Of a stretch of DNA of 64,000 nucleotides, positions 37,377 through 45,573 are shown in pieces. Each line of letters begins with the position of its first letter. Position 1 is the stretch's first letter. The position numbers and the translations under genes are program-made. Source of the stretch: Fabrea salina (lineage: Eukaryota; Ciliophora; Heterotrichea; Heterotrichida; Fabreidae). The stretch is from NCBI GenBank assembly GCA_022984795.1, contig JALIHJ010000031.1, forward strand, positions 186,001-250,000, given 5' to 3'. The notes below the pieces were generated by a model. That model did no database searches. It saw only the letters and a list, made by a program, of their open reading frames with translations, and was not told the DNA's origin.

Positions 37377-37649
37377 TTAACTACAAGTATGCAATAAGCA
37401 GTCACCAAAACAATCGAATTTCCGTTGCGGGAACTTAGTGTGGCAGAACTCAGTGCACACTTGAATGCAAGCAGTTTTGTCAGTGTTTAAGTTAAGTTTT
37501 GGGGGGTAAACTTCGGAGTTCTTAAACAAGTAAGTACCAGTGTTGCATTCGCAAATAGCCAAGCACAAAGGGGTTTCACAGTTAATTGCACAAACTTCGT
37601 TGCACGCTAAAACCACTCCTAGCAGTCCTAAGTACACAAACAACTTCAT
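37377..37649 (-). CDS. Secreted 12-cysteine peptide, 90 aa
   Basis: Signal peptide MKLFVYLGLLGVVLA, then a mature part of about 75 residues with 12 cysteines. Both halves start with C-x3-C-x3-C (CNEVCAINC and CIQVCTEFC) and end with closely spaced Cys (CLAICEC; CFGDCLLHTC), suggesting an internal duplication and six disulfides. No membrane anchor. It could be a secreted effector, pheromone-like or structural peptide; no family recognised. Confidence 0.75.
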   Translation of the reverse strand: MKLFVYLGLLGVVLACNEVCAINCETPLCLAICECNTGTYLFKNSEVYPPKLNLNTDKTACIQVCTEFCHTKFPQRKFDCFGDCLLHTCS

Positions 37650-37682
37650 ATTGACTCTTTACATACTGTATCAGAATGTTAA

Positions 37683-37988
37683 TTATCTAGTTAAAATTGA
37701 AATTGAACGGCAACTAGCACAACAGATGGCAAGGCAATTGGCAGGAGCCCTTAAAAAGGTCCCACAAGACCCACACTTGTAAACGATAAAAGGCTGATCA
37801 GCTGGGAAAATCGAAGTCCCGTTTAAACTTCCACAAACACTGCACTTAACTGTTTCAGCATCTTTTTCGTACAGCAAGTGAGTTTTGCAGCTCCAACAAA
37901 TAAGGTGGGCCTTCTCAGCAGGTTTAACCTTAGTTGCCAAAGCCAGTTCGCCATCCGGCAGGAGCACAACTTCTTGTTCTTTGTCCAT
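37683..37988 (-). CDS. LSD1-type zinc-finger protein
   Basis: A 101-residue protein with two or three zinc ribbons of the LSD1/LOL type: CWSCKTHLLYEKDAETVKC-SVC, and CGSCGTFLRAPANCLAICC-ASC, each CxxC...CxxC with the L-x-Y/P-x-G/A-A pattern between. Plant LSD1 proteins regulate cell death through transcription-factor retention; in protists the role is unknown. Divergent from the SH3-protein gene across 51 bp of AT-rich DNA. Confidence 0.8.
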   Translation of the reverse strand: MDKEQEVVLLPDGELALATKVKPAEKAHLICWSCKTHLLYEKDAETVKCSVCGSLNGTSIFPADQPFIVYKCGSCGTFLRAPANCLAICCASCRSISILTR

Positions 37989-38039
37989 TTATTAAGAAGT
38001 TGCTTGAGCTTTTACTTCTAAGTTACTATAATTTTAAAG

Positions 38040-38939
38040 ATGAAGAAAAGACACATGAGCATGAAAAACAGACCCGAAAGTGAAAACCCTTACTCAATTG
38101 ACCGACCAACCCTCACTCCTAAACCCCCCAAGGCTAAAATGCGTGTCCGCACAGGCAGCGTTTCAGAAGTGAACACTCGTTACAAAAGCTTTTTCAAAAA
38201 CAAACCAAACAGTTCTAGAGGCAAAAGGGAACCTGAAACAATCTACCCTAACCGCATTAAGAAGTTCAGAACTCCTGGAAAAGGTTCAGTTTCTGACACA
38301 AAGTCAGAGTTAGAGTTCCAGTTGAAAAGACAAGAAGAGTACTTCTTACAAGAAATTTCTTTTATGCAAGAACAAATGCTTTCTTTAAAAAAGTACGCCC
38401 AAGATATCAACCAGCAATACTTAAACTGCCTTGAAAAAGTCGACCGCTTGAACCTAGAAAAAGAACTCTACAAGTATGAGTACGCCAAAATAGTTGCATT
38501 CTTCACAGACTTCCTTCTGCAGTTCGACCTCAACTTAACGCAAACCAAACAAGTAGCTGAAAAACTCAAAGAGAAAGAAAAAGAACTCGAGATTGACTTT
38601 CAAAGCCAAATTAAGTTAATAGAAAAAACCAAAGCCCAACTCAAGTCCTTTGCTGAGTCAGAAAACAGTTTTTTAACTAAGTTCAAACAAGATAGCTTAA
38701 GAAGCACTGCACACTTCCAAAACTTAACTGACGAAGAAGTTTTGAGTTGCGAAAGACAAAAAACAAAGTCTGAAAATCAAGCCATAGCCCTCAGGAATTA
38801 TTCTGGAGGCAGCAACAACATCTCTTTTGTAGCTGGAGACCGAATCCAAATACTTGAAAACCTCAACGACGGGTACTTGATAGGCAAAGTCAGAAATAAA
38901 AAAGGAAAGTTCCCAGAAAGTTATGTAATAATAGATTAA
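38040..38939 (+). CDS. Coiled-coil protein with C-terminal SH3 domain
   Basis: A 299-residue protein: basic disordered N-terminus (1-95), coiled coil (about 95-225), and an SH3 domain at 248-299 (QAIALRNYSGG, FVAGDRIQILENLNDGYLIG, GKFPESYVIID), with the usual ALYDY, DGW-like and FPxxYV landmarks. A polyproline-binding adaptor role is inferred. Its TAA stop forms a TTAA palindrome shared with the convergent pseudokinase stop. Confidence 0.85.
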   Translation: MKKRHMSMKNRPESENPYSIDRPTLTPKPPKAKMRVRTGSVSEVNTRYKSFFKNKPNSSRGKREPETIYPNRIKKFRTPGKGSVSDTKSELEFQLKRQEEYFLQEISFMQEQMLSLKKYAQDINQQYLNCLEKVDRLNLEKELYKYEYAKIVAFFTDFLLQFDLNLTQTKQVAEKLKEKEKELEIDFQSQIKLIEKTKAQLKSFAESENSFLTKFKQDSLRSTAHFQNLTDEEVLSCERQKTKSENQAIALRNYSGGSNNISFVAGDRIQILENLNDGYLIGKVRNKKGKFPESYVIID

Positions 38940-40012
38940 TTTTCACTTTCAATAGAACTGATTTCTTGAATGATGCCTTGGAGCGAGTCAGGTTTTTTTG
39001 AATTTAAGCCCTTACTCGAGTTAAGCGAGTCTTTTAAAGTGTCAGACATAGTTTCACTTAACTGGAAATCGTAAGAGTAGTTCCTTCCAGTTATGAACAC
39101 GTGCTTGCTAAGCTTGTCAGCACTTGGGCGGCTTGAGGGTTCGCGCTGCAAACACAACTCAATAAAGTTCACAAGGTTTGGCGAGCACTCTGGAATTCTA
39201 GGAACTTTTTGACTACTGCATAAAGTTCTGAGTACCTCAAAAGGCTTTAAAGGGAACCAAACGTTTTTGCCAGACAAAAGCTCAACTAGTACGCAACCTA
39301 AGGACCAAATGTCAGCACAGTACTTTAAGCTGGAGTTTAAGGTTTTGGTTTGCTCATTTAGGACTTCAGGTGCAGACCAGTAAGGGTCTTTTTGGAGGAA
39401 TTGCTTCAAGTCTACTTGGTCTTGACCTTTAGTGCTCATTCCGAAGTTAGCCAGTTTAATCTGGCCAGTTTCAGTTACTAAAATAGTTTTTGGGTTAATG
39501 TTATTATGGAAGATACTGTTTCGGTGCAAGTAACAAAGTCCCCTTAAAATTTGTTTAGTGTAGTTCCTTATGATTCTTTCGTCAAAAATTCCAAATTCAA
39601 CAGAGAGTTCTTTTAGCGAGCCAGCAGGGATGTACTCGTACAGTACTTCAATTCTGTTTTCGCGAACTTCTGTTTGGCAGCAAGTAAGTATATTAGGGTG
39701 GGAGATTCCACCCATGAGTTTGATTTCTCTTTTAATCATTTCAGAGAACTTGCCTGAGGTTTCCCTGCGCAGTCTGAATGTCTTCACAGCAAGTATCTCT
39801 CCTGTGTTTATGTTTAAACACTGGTAGACGTTAAAGTTGCTGCCTGAACCAATGCACTCTCCTCTTTTCCATAAGATCCTTTGTGGCGAGCTACTTAGTG
39901 TGCCACTTGAGTTGAGTTCACTAACTTCAGTTCTTCCTTCTGTGGAGTTGTTCTGGAAGTTGTGTAAACTGACACTTTCAACTTTAGAAGTTTTGCAACA
40001 AACGGAACCCAT
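38936..40012 (-). CDS. Acylated STE11/MAP3K-like pseudokinase
   Basis: A 358-residue protein starting MGSVCCKTSK (Gly2, Cys5, Cys6: dual acylation). The kinase fold spans about 50-310 with a glycine loop (CIGSGSNFNVY) and ATP-site Lys (LAVKTFRL), but the catalytic loop reads FHNNINPKTILV (HRD Asp, Lys and Asn all replaced) and DFG is NFG (LANFGMS). The APE motif (YWSAPEVL) and DIWSLGCVLVELLSG are kept. It resembles STE-group kinases and is predicted to be catalytically dead. A Ser-rich tail follows. Its stop overlaps the convergent SH3 gene stop. Confidence 0.88.
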   Translation of the reverse strand: MGSVCCKTSKVESVSLHNFQNNSTEGRTEVSELNSSGTLSSSPQRILWKRGECIGSGSNFNVYQCLNINTGEILAVKTFRLRRETSGKFSEMIKREIKLMGGISHPNILTCCQTEVRENRIEVLYEYIPAGSLKELSVEFGIFDERIIRNYTKQILRGLCYLHRNSIFHNNINPKTILVTETGQIKLANFGMSTKGQDQVDLKQFLQKDPYWSAPEVLNEQTKTLNSSLKYCADIWSLGCVLVELLSGKNVWFPLKPFEVLRTLCSSQKVPRIPECSPNLVNFIELCLQREPSSRPSADKLSKHVFITGRNYSYDFQLSETMSDTLKDSLNSSKGLNSKKPDSLQGIIQEISSIESEN

Positions 40013-40043
40013 TTATTTTCAGTCAAAATGCATTATAAAAATT

Positions 40044-41258
40044 ATGGCCATGAAGTGCTACACAGGAATTGGCAATGTGGACGGAAACAAACTTGCAGTG
40101 ACTGCTCGTCTTTCTGGAGTAGAAATTGAGTTCCCTCCCAGTGAACCTTTCGTAAAAAGCAAAGAATTCGCCACTAAGTCTCCTTTCAAGACCCTTCCTG
40201 TTTTGGACTTACCTGAAGGAACCCTTTCTAAAGCACACTCTGCTATGAAGTTCATTGCTACAGCTGGAGGCCAGAACTTGTACCCCCAAGACAACTTTAA
40301 AAGGGCCCAAGTTGACGAGTGGTTGGAATTGTGCCACGACCAACTTGAAGTCAACCTAGAGAACTGGTTGGGACCAATTTTCGGGAAAAGAGAAACCGAC
40401 GCTACTCTCCTCAAAAACGCACAAAACGATGTTAAAAAGTTCTTGTTCACCCTTAACGCCAGACTCAAGTCCAACAACTATGTGTGTGGCAACGAACAGA
40501 CTCTAGCCGATATTGCTATTGCCTGTGCTCTTGTATGGCCATTCAGAACCATCATTGACGAAAAACTCAGAAAACCCCTTGCCAACATTACCAAGTGGTT
40601 CAACACTGTTTCTAGCTTGCCTCAGTTCGTAGAAGTTTGGGGACCAGTGAAGATGTGCAGAGTACCTCTAAACCCTCCTGAACCCCCCAAGAAGGAAGAA
40701 AAGCCCGCACCTCCCAAAAAGAAGGAAGAACAGAAAAAGGCCCCTGCAGCCAAACCTGCACCTGAGAAAAAAGCCAACCCAGACGACGTTCTGCCTCCTT
40801 CTAGCTTTGTTATGGACGACTGGAAGTACCTCTACGCCAACGCCCCCAACAAAAAAGAAACCATTCCTGAGTTCTTCAACAGAATAGACAAAGAAGGTTG
40901 GTCTGTGTGGTTTATGGACTACGAAAAAGCCCAAGGAGAGGGCAAAGTCCTTTACATGTTCGAAAACTCACGCGATGGTTTCTTGCAGAGGATCGAAAGC
41001 ATGAGAAGGTGGAGCTTCGGAGTGCTTGGCATTTACGGAGATGAACCCAACTTGGAGATCATGGCTTGTTTGCTCTGGAGAGGACAAGAGGTTTTCCCCG
41101 ACTTGCAAGACAACCCCCACTTTGAGTTCTGGAAGTTCAGAAAAGCAGACCTGGACAATGACGACGACAAAAAACTCATTGAAGAGTTCTGGACCAGTTT
41201 GACTCCTGAAACTACAGTCAAGGGCATGCCTGCCACTTCAGTCAAGGTCTGGAAGTAA
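40044..41258 (+). CDS. EEF1G: Elongation factor 1B gamma
   Basis: A 404-residue protein: GST-like domain (about 1-205, with NEQTLADIAIACALVWPF), a Lys/Pro-rich linker (KKEEKPAPPKKKEEQKK) and the C-terminal EF1G domain (PPSSFVMDDWKYLYAN, EGWSVWFMDYE, YMFENSRDGFLQRIE, YGDEPNLEIMACLLWRGQE, SVKVWK end). It is part of the eEF1B guanine-exchange complex for eEF1A in cytosolic translation. Start MAMKCYTG at 40044; the longer upstream frame would enter the pseudokinase. A second Met lies two codons later. Confidence 0.97.
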   Translation: MAMKCYTGIGNVDGNKLAVTARLSGVEIEFPPSEPFVKSKEFATKSPFKTLPVLDLPEGTLSKAHSAMKFIATAGGQNLYPQDNFKRAQVDEWLELCHDQLEVNLENWLGPIFGKRETDATLLKNAQNDVKKFLFTLNARLKSNNYVCGNEQTLADIAIACALVWPFRTIIDEKLRKPLANITKWFNTVSSLPQFVEVWGPVKMCRVPLNPPEPPKKEEKPAPPKKKEEQKKAPAAKPAPEKKANPDDVLPPSSFVMDDWKYLYANAPNKKETIPEFFNRIDKEGWSVWFMDYEKAQGEGKVLYMFENSRDGFLQRIESMRRWSFGVLGIYGDEPNLEIMACLLWRGQEVFPDLQDNPHFEFWKFRKADLDNDDDKKLIEEFWTSLTPETTVKGMPATSVKVWK

Positions 41259-41272
41259 CTAAGGCTTTAAAT

Positions 41273-41878
41273 ATGGACAAGCTATGGGTAGTGGTCAGTT
41301 GCTTGTTGCTGAGCTTCAGTTGTTACAAGAGAAAGGAAGAGTACCTTTCGAGGGTGTTTGTTCCTTGCACTAAACTTGAAAATAGTGCTGGGTTGTGGCT
41401 TGTTGGGGGAGGGGTGCTTTGGATGGGAAAGAACTACCACTCATGCAGTGAACTAGGACTGAGCACTGGGTGCATAGACGCAATATACTGGTTTGGCTTT
41501 GTAGGAGTGATTTGGGTGTTTTTGAGGGTGCAGAAGTCCAGTTCCTTGTGCCTGTAAGATCTACACAGAGTTGTATTATGGCTTTACGAGTTTTTTTTAC
41601 TAAGTTCTGGTGACTTAAAAGTAAGCTTGGCAAGAGCAATTCTCGTTTTTGGGTTAATGTTATTAGTTAGTTTAGTTTACAAATTTTATAAGAAGTCCAA
41701 AAAAGGAGAGGCGGTCATTGCTTGTTGGTTTGTGGTGGTTTTATTAGTCGTGCAAAGCAGCAGTTTGACCCTGAGTTATCAAGAAAGGAACTTTAGAGTT
41801 TATGACTCATTAACCCCCCTAGTTTTGATAGGGCTTTGGAAGTCACGGATTAAGATGAAGGCCAAGCTTCCTTTATAG
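41273..41878 (+). CDS. Small multi-pass membrane protein, one intron
   Basis: A 15-nt intron (41554-41568) joins two frames into 196 residues with about five or six hydrophobic segments (LWVVVSCLLLSFS, GLWLVGGGVLWMG, AIYWFGFVGVIWVFL, VVLWLYEFFLL, ILVFGLMLLVSLVYKFY, CWFVVVLLVVQ). Short loops with several Cys; basic C-terminal tail (RIKMKAKLPL). No family recognised. Starts 14 bp after the eEF1B-gamma stop. Confidence 0.7.
41554..41568 (+). other. 15-nt intron
   Basis: GTAAGATCTACACAG, phase 2 (CT^A, Leu); in-frame TAA when unspliced. Matches the T9-A10 and YAG consensus. Confidence 0.88.
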
Positions 41879-41903
41879 CTAAAGCATTTATAATAATATT
41901 TGG

Positions 41904-43136
41904 ATGTGTAAGAATATTTTAAGTATGGATCAAAAAGGCCAATCATTACTAGGAAGTCGGCTGCTGAATTCAGTGCAAGTCATTATCAGGAACATTCGAA
42001 TTTACCTTGCCCGCAAAAAAAGACAAGAAGGATACAGGCTAATTCGAATTTCTTTTTGTCGGCCAGGCAACCTTATTCCGCTTAAAATAGTAGGAGACTT
42101 CACAAGTCTGCCTTGGAAAGAAGAAGTTCCTATGAACTACAGTCTCTCAAAGCAAGAATTTTACAAAGAACTCTGGGTTAAACCTGGCCACATGTTCAAT
42201 CTCAAAATGAGATCCCACACCTTCCTCCACCCTAATTTCCCCATCAGCACAGATATATCGGGGCGTGAAGCCAACGTTATCTGTCCCGAGGAAGCCCCCT
42301 GTCAAGAACTCAAAGCTTTGTTAGGCCTGTCGATTCGTCCTAGCATCAAAATCAAGTATGGCTTCAAAGGCAGCTCCAAAATACTTCCTTACCACAATGA
42401 AGACGCAGTCTTTCTGAGTTCCAACACTTTAGGTGTCGCTGATGGGGTTGGTTCTTGGCGCCAAGTCGGCATCAACAGTAGACTCTTTGCAGAGCAGTTG
42501 CTATACGGATGCAGAGACATTCTAGAAGATCTAGATTCGAACTCTTCAACAGCTTCAAACACTCCGCCTTACTCCCCCAAAAAGATCCCTATGCCTCTGA
42601 AACTCGTTGCAAAAGAAAGTTTGCAAAACGTCTTAGACCCAGGGTCCTCAACGCTGCTGTTGGCTTACCTTTCCAAAAAGAAATTAAGAGTTCTGAACCT
42701 AGGGGACTCAGGACTGGTAGTAATCCGAATGGTGGACGAGGAACCGCTGGTTCATTTGAAGACTTCTCCACAACAACACTGCTTCAACACTCCTTACCAG
42801 CTAAGCAAAGATCCCTCTAACCAGCTGAAACTGCATTTTGAAGAGGGCGAAGAGTACGAAGTCCAGGTCCAAAGAGGAGACCTAGTTATGGCGGGAACTG
42901 ACGGTCTCTGGGATAACTTGTTTACTGAAGAAATTTTAGATATAGTAAAAAAACACTGGAAAAGTACAAAAAGTATAGTTGAAGAACTTGCCAAAAAGGC
43001 TAAGGAAAAGACCTTTTCCTTACAAAAGAGTCCTTTTCAGGAAGCATGCACAGCTGAGTACGGGGATTCTGCTTGGCGTGGAGGTAAGCCCGATGACATT
43101 GGAATTGTGGCAGCTTATGTATCTATTCTTAATTAA
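41904..43136 (+). CDS. CBM48-like domain fused to PP2C phosphatase (PPTC7-like)
   Basis: A 410-residue protein. Residues about 48-125 resemble the AMPK-beta type glycogen-binding module (LKIVGDFTSLPWKEEVPM, FYKELWVKPGHMFNLKM, then HPNFPISTDISGREANVI). The rest is a PP2C of the PTC7/PPTC7 type: HNEDAVFLSSNTLGVADGVGSW, LDPGSSTLLLAYL, LNLGDSGLVVIR, GDLVMAGTDGLWDNL, GKPDDIGIVAAYV, with metal-binding Asp residues kept. A starch/glycogen-targeted Ser/Thr phosphatase is inferred. The start could be MCKNILS (41904) or the in-frame MDQKGQ (41925). Confidence 0.8.
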   Translation: MCKNILSMDQKGQSLLGSRLLNSVQVIIRNIRIYLARKKRQEGYRLIRISFCRPGNLIPLKIVGDFTSLPWKEEVPMNYSLSKQEFYKELWVKPGHMFNLKMRSHTFLHPNFPISTDISGREANVICPEEAPCQELKALLGLSIRPSIKIKYGFKGSSKILPYHNEDAVFLSSNTLGVADGVGSWRQVGINSRLFAEQLLYGCRDILEDLDSNSSTASNTPPYSPKKIPMPLKLVAKESLQNVLDPGSSTLLLAYLSKKKLRVLNLGDSGLVVIRMVDEEPLVHLKTSPQQHCFNTPYQLSKDPSNQLKLHFEEGEEYEVQVQRGDLVMAGTDGLWDNLFTEEILDIVKKHWKSTKSIVEELAKKAKEKTFSLQKSPFQEACTAEYGDSAWRGGKPDDIGIVAAYVSILN

Positions 43137-43157
43137 GTATTATTAGAAACCAGTTAC

Positions 43158-44753
43158 TTAAACCATAAGTGTCTCTTGGAGTTTTTTCCTTTTGTCGTTG
43201 TTGAAACGAGGCGACAATCTCAAAGAAGCGTTGAGATGGTTAGAGTTATCCATAGACTCACTCAGAGGAGTCCTTCCCCGTCTGCTCACGCCTCTTCTGT
43301 GACTAGGAGTCACTCTGCTGGGAGGCCTGGGAGTGGTATCTTTAAGTCCAGCAGGTTTATATCTTAAATACTTGGACCTGGGGTTGCCTTTTCCTTGTGG
43401 TGAAGCTGAAGTGTTGCTGTTGCGATTCTTAGGAGAAGCTTTTATTCCAGGTTGGTGGGATGCGTTGCGTATGTGGTTGCTGATCAAGACTTTAATCTCT
43501 TTTTCGTTTGAACTTGAACCTCCAGTGCTGCCTGTTCTGCGAGCTGCAGTTTCTATGAATTTCCTGCGTCTTGGGTCTCTGCGTTCAGACATCCTGTAGA
43601 TGGGAGGGTGTGGAGTTTGGGCTAAGTTCATGTTGAAGCCGAAAATTTGCCGGGTTATTTTTACGTTGGTTCTGTTAAAGTCTTCAGTTAGTTTGCTAAC
43701 GTCTGCAATAGACTCACCTCCATTTTGAAGGTGCTTTTTAAGTAATAAGTAGTAGGCTGTTGTTATGTTGTTGTGCTTGTTAGCTTCAATGCACTTTTTG
43801 GCGTGTTCGATGTCGTACCCGAATTCTTCTAGTTGTTTGAGAATGTTGGTGTCCACAGGGATGTAGTCGTACCCGACTAGAATTCCAGGCAAGGACTCCA
43901 CTTTGCTGTGGGAAAGCCAGGGGTGTTCTCTGATCTGGTTGACGGTAAACCTTTTCTCAGGGTCTGTATTCAAGATGTTTTGGAGTAAGTCTTTTGCGTT
44001 CGAAGAAAGGAACTTAGGAACTTGGTAGTCTCCAGCTAATATTTTTTTGTAGAGTTGGGAAGTGTTGGGGTCTTCAAAGGGAAGGTACCCACAAAGCATT
44101 GCAAAAAGAATCACTCCTGAACTCCAAATGTCAACCCGAGACCCATGGTACTTTTTGCCGGCAATCATTTCGGGGGCTGCATAGCAAGGACTTCCACAAG
44201 CAGTTTTGAGCAGTTCTCCTTCTTTGTAGGTGTTGCTTAAACCAAAGTCTACAATCTTAATGCACTTGTTGTGGTCCAGCAGAAGGTTTTCAGGTTTCAA
44301 GTCTCTGTGCACAATGCCGAGTCTGTGTATGTACTCAATACCTCCGATAAGTTGCTGGTAGAACTTGATAGCTTCCTTTTCGTTGATGCGTGTATGCGAC
44401 ACAATGTAGTCAAACAACTCGCCCCCACTAGCGTACTCCATTATCAAGTACAGTTTTTTCGGCGTTTCGATGATTTCGTAAAGTTGGATTATGTTTGGAT
44501 GCCTAATTAGTTTGAGGATGTGGATCTCCCTGGAGACTCTTTCAACATCCGAAACATCGCAGATTCGGTCCTTTTCAAGGATCTTGATAGCAACTTTCTC
44601 TGAAGTAAGGATGTGGGTGCCGAATTTAACTTTGCCAAAAGTCCCTTCGCCTATAGTGCGCCCTAAAAAGTAGGAACCAATAGTTTTTTTGTTGCTGGGG
44701 CCTTTGCTGTTTGCTTGGTTGTTCGAAGCTTCCGACCTACTTAGCACTTACAT
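43158..44753 (-). CDS. SNF1/AMPK-alpha-like kinase with start codon split by an intron
   Basis: A 526-residue protein, MSEASNNQAN. Kinase domain about 22-275: GEGTFGKVKFG, VAIKIL, GIVHRDLKPENLLLD, KIVDFGLSNTYKEGELLKTACGSPCYAAPE (split T-loop with the activating Thr), DIWSSGVILFAMLCGYLPF. A UBA/AID-like segment follows (about 300-345), then a long basic Ser/Pro-rich tail. It is a CAMKL-group kinase, probably an energy-stress SNF1 relative. The ATG exists only after splicing: exon 1 contributes AT, exon 2 contributes G. Unspliced, the only ATG there reads ATG TAA. Confidence 0.93.
44737..44751 (-). other. 15-nt intron inside the start codon (AT^G)
   Basis: GTAAGTGCTAAGTAG, full consensus with T9-A10. 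Its removal joins AT to GTCGGAAGC, creating ATG TCG GAA GCT in frame with the SNF1-like kinase. Confidence 0.85.
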
Positions 44754-44868
44754 TTGATATTTAATTTTTTAAGAATCACTAACTAACAATATGTAAGAAT
44801 TCAAACTTCTTTTGAGTTCGAAGTCTTAGTAACGGAATGCAGTTAAGTAGGAAATTAAATATAAACCC
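44754..44868. promoter_or_regulatory. 115-bp divergent spacer
   Basis: AT-rich spacer between the SNF1-like kinase and the 234-aa gene. It holds an imperfect inverted repeat (TTCAAACTT-CTTTT-GAGTTCGAA) and TTAAATATAAA just before the plus-strand ATG. No gene or tRNA recognised. Confidence 0.45.
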
Positions 44869-45573
44869 ATGAAAAGAAAAACTGCAAATGAAGCCAAGTC
44901 TGTTCTCCCAGGCCACTACGTCCCAATCACCCCTTTCAAACTTTCCAAAATCAACAAGAACATGTCTCTCCAAGAACCCACTCCTCGCTTCCAAACTGAC
45001 CTTTCAACAATACTTTCAAATGTCCCCAAGGCCCCCAAAATCCCTGTCTTCTTCAGTACCCAAAAAACTGCGGACACCTCTGAAACCCACAAAAGACACA
45101 AACTTCCTAAACTCTTCTACACCAGCCAGCAACCCAAAAGACAGGCAAAGACCCACTCTGTGAAAGACTCTACAAGTTTTTCACCTAAAAAGCACCATAA
45201 AAGGAATCTCTCCCAATGTTCACCTAACTCCGAACCCCTCACTTACGAGTTCTTTAAAAGAGCCAAAAACTCACCTGAACCTAGCCCTGAAAAACTCTAC
45301 AACCCCTACAACGTGTGTGTCTCCCCTAAAGTCAGAATGACTCTTTACTTCAAAGGAGCCTTTTTAACAGACGCCAAACAAAATAAAGCCAAACCCATGA
45401 AGAAACTCCAAATCACCAAACCCCAACACAAGCATGACAACGAGGTTACCTTCAACAAGGCCAAAAAACAAGACAGTTTCCAACCTGAGTACTCTGGACC
45501 TGCAAAAACCTTTGCAGAGAAACTCAACAGAGTGAGAGAAGTAATGAGAACTGTCAACATGGATGTTCTTTAA
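44869..45573 (+). CDS. Basic disordered protein, 234 aa
   Basis: A Lys/Pro/Ser-rich sequence with few hydrophobic clusters; short motifs GHYVPITPFKLSK near the start and TFAEKLNRVREVMRTV near the end could be the only structured parts. No family. It is real by its fit between neighbours and its length. Its stop forms TTAA with the convergent PUF gene. Confidence 0.6.
   Translation: MKRKTANEAKSVLPGHYVPITPFKLSKINKNMSLQEPTPRFQTDLSTILSNVPKAPKIPVFFSTQKTADTSETHKRHKLPKLFYTSQQPKRQAKTHSVKDSTSFSPKKHHKRNLSQCSPNSEPLTYEFFKRAKNSPEPSPEKLYNPYNVCVSPKVRMTLYFKGAFLTDAKQNKAKPMKKLQITKPQHKHDNEVTFNKAKKQDSFQPEYSGPAKTFAEKLNRVREVMRTVNMDVL

Noticed and set aside
41908-41923. GTAAGAATATTTTAAG, a possible 16-nt intron just after the CBM-PP2C ATG
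   Set aside because: Splicing it leads to an early stop, and it lacks TA at positions 10-11; the unspliced frame is open. It could at most matter for a 5' UTR if the start is at 41925.
44790-44850. B-box-like GAGTTCGAAGTC suggesting a tRNA
   Set aside because: The flanks do not form a T-stem or acceptor stem; no cloverleaf can be drawn.
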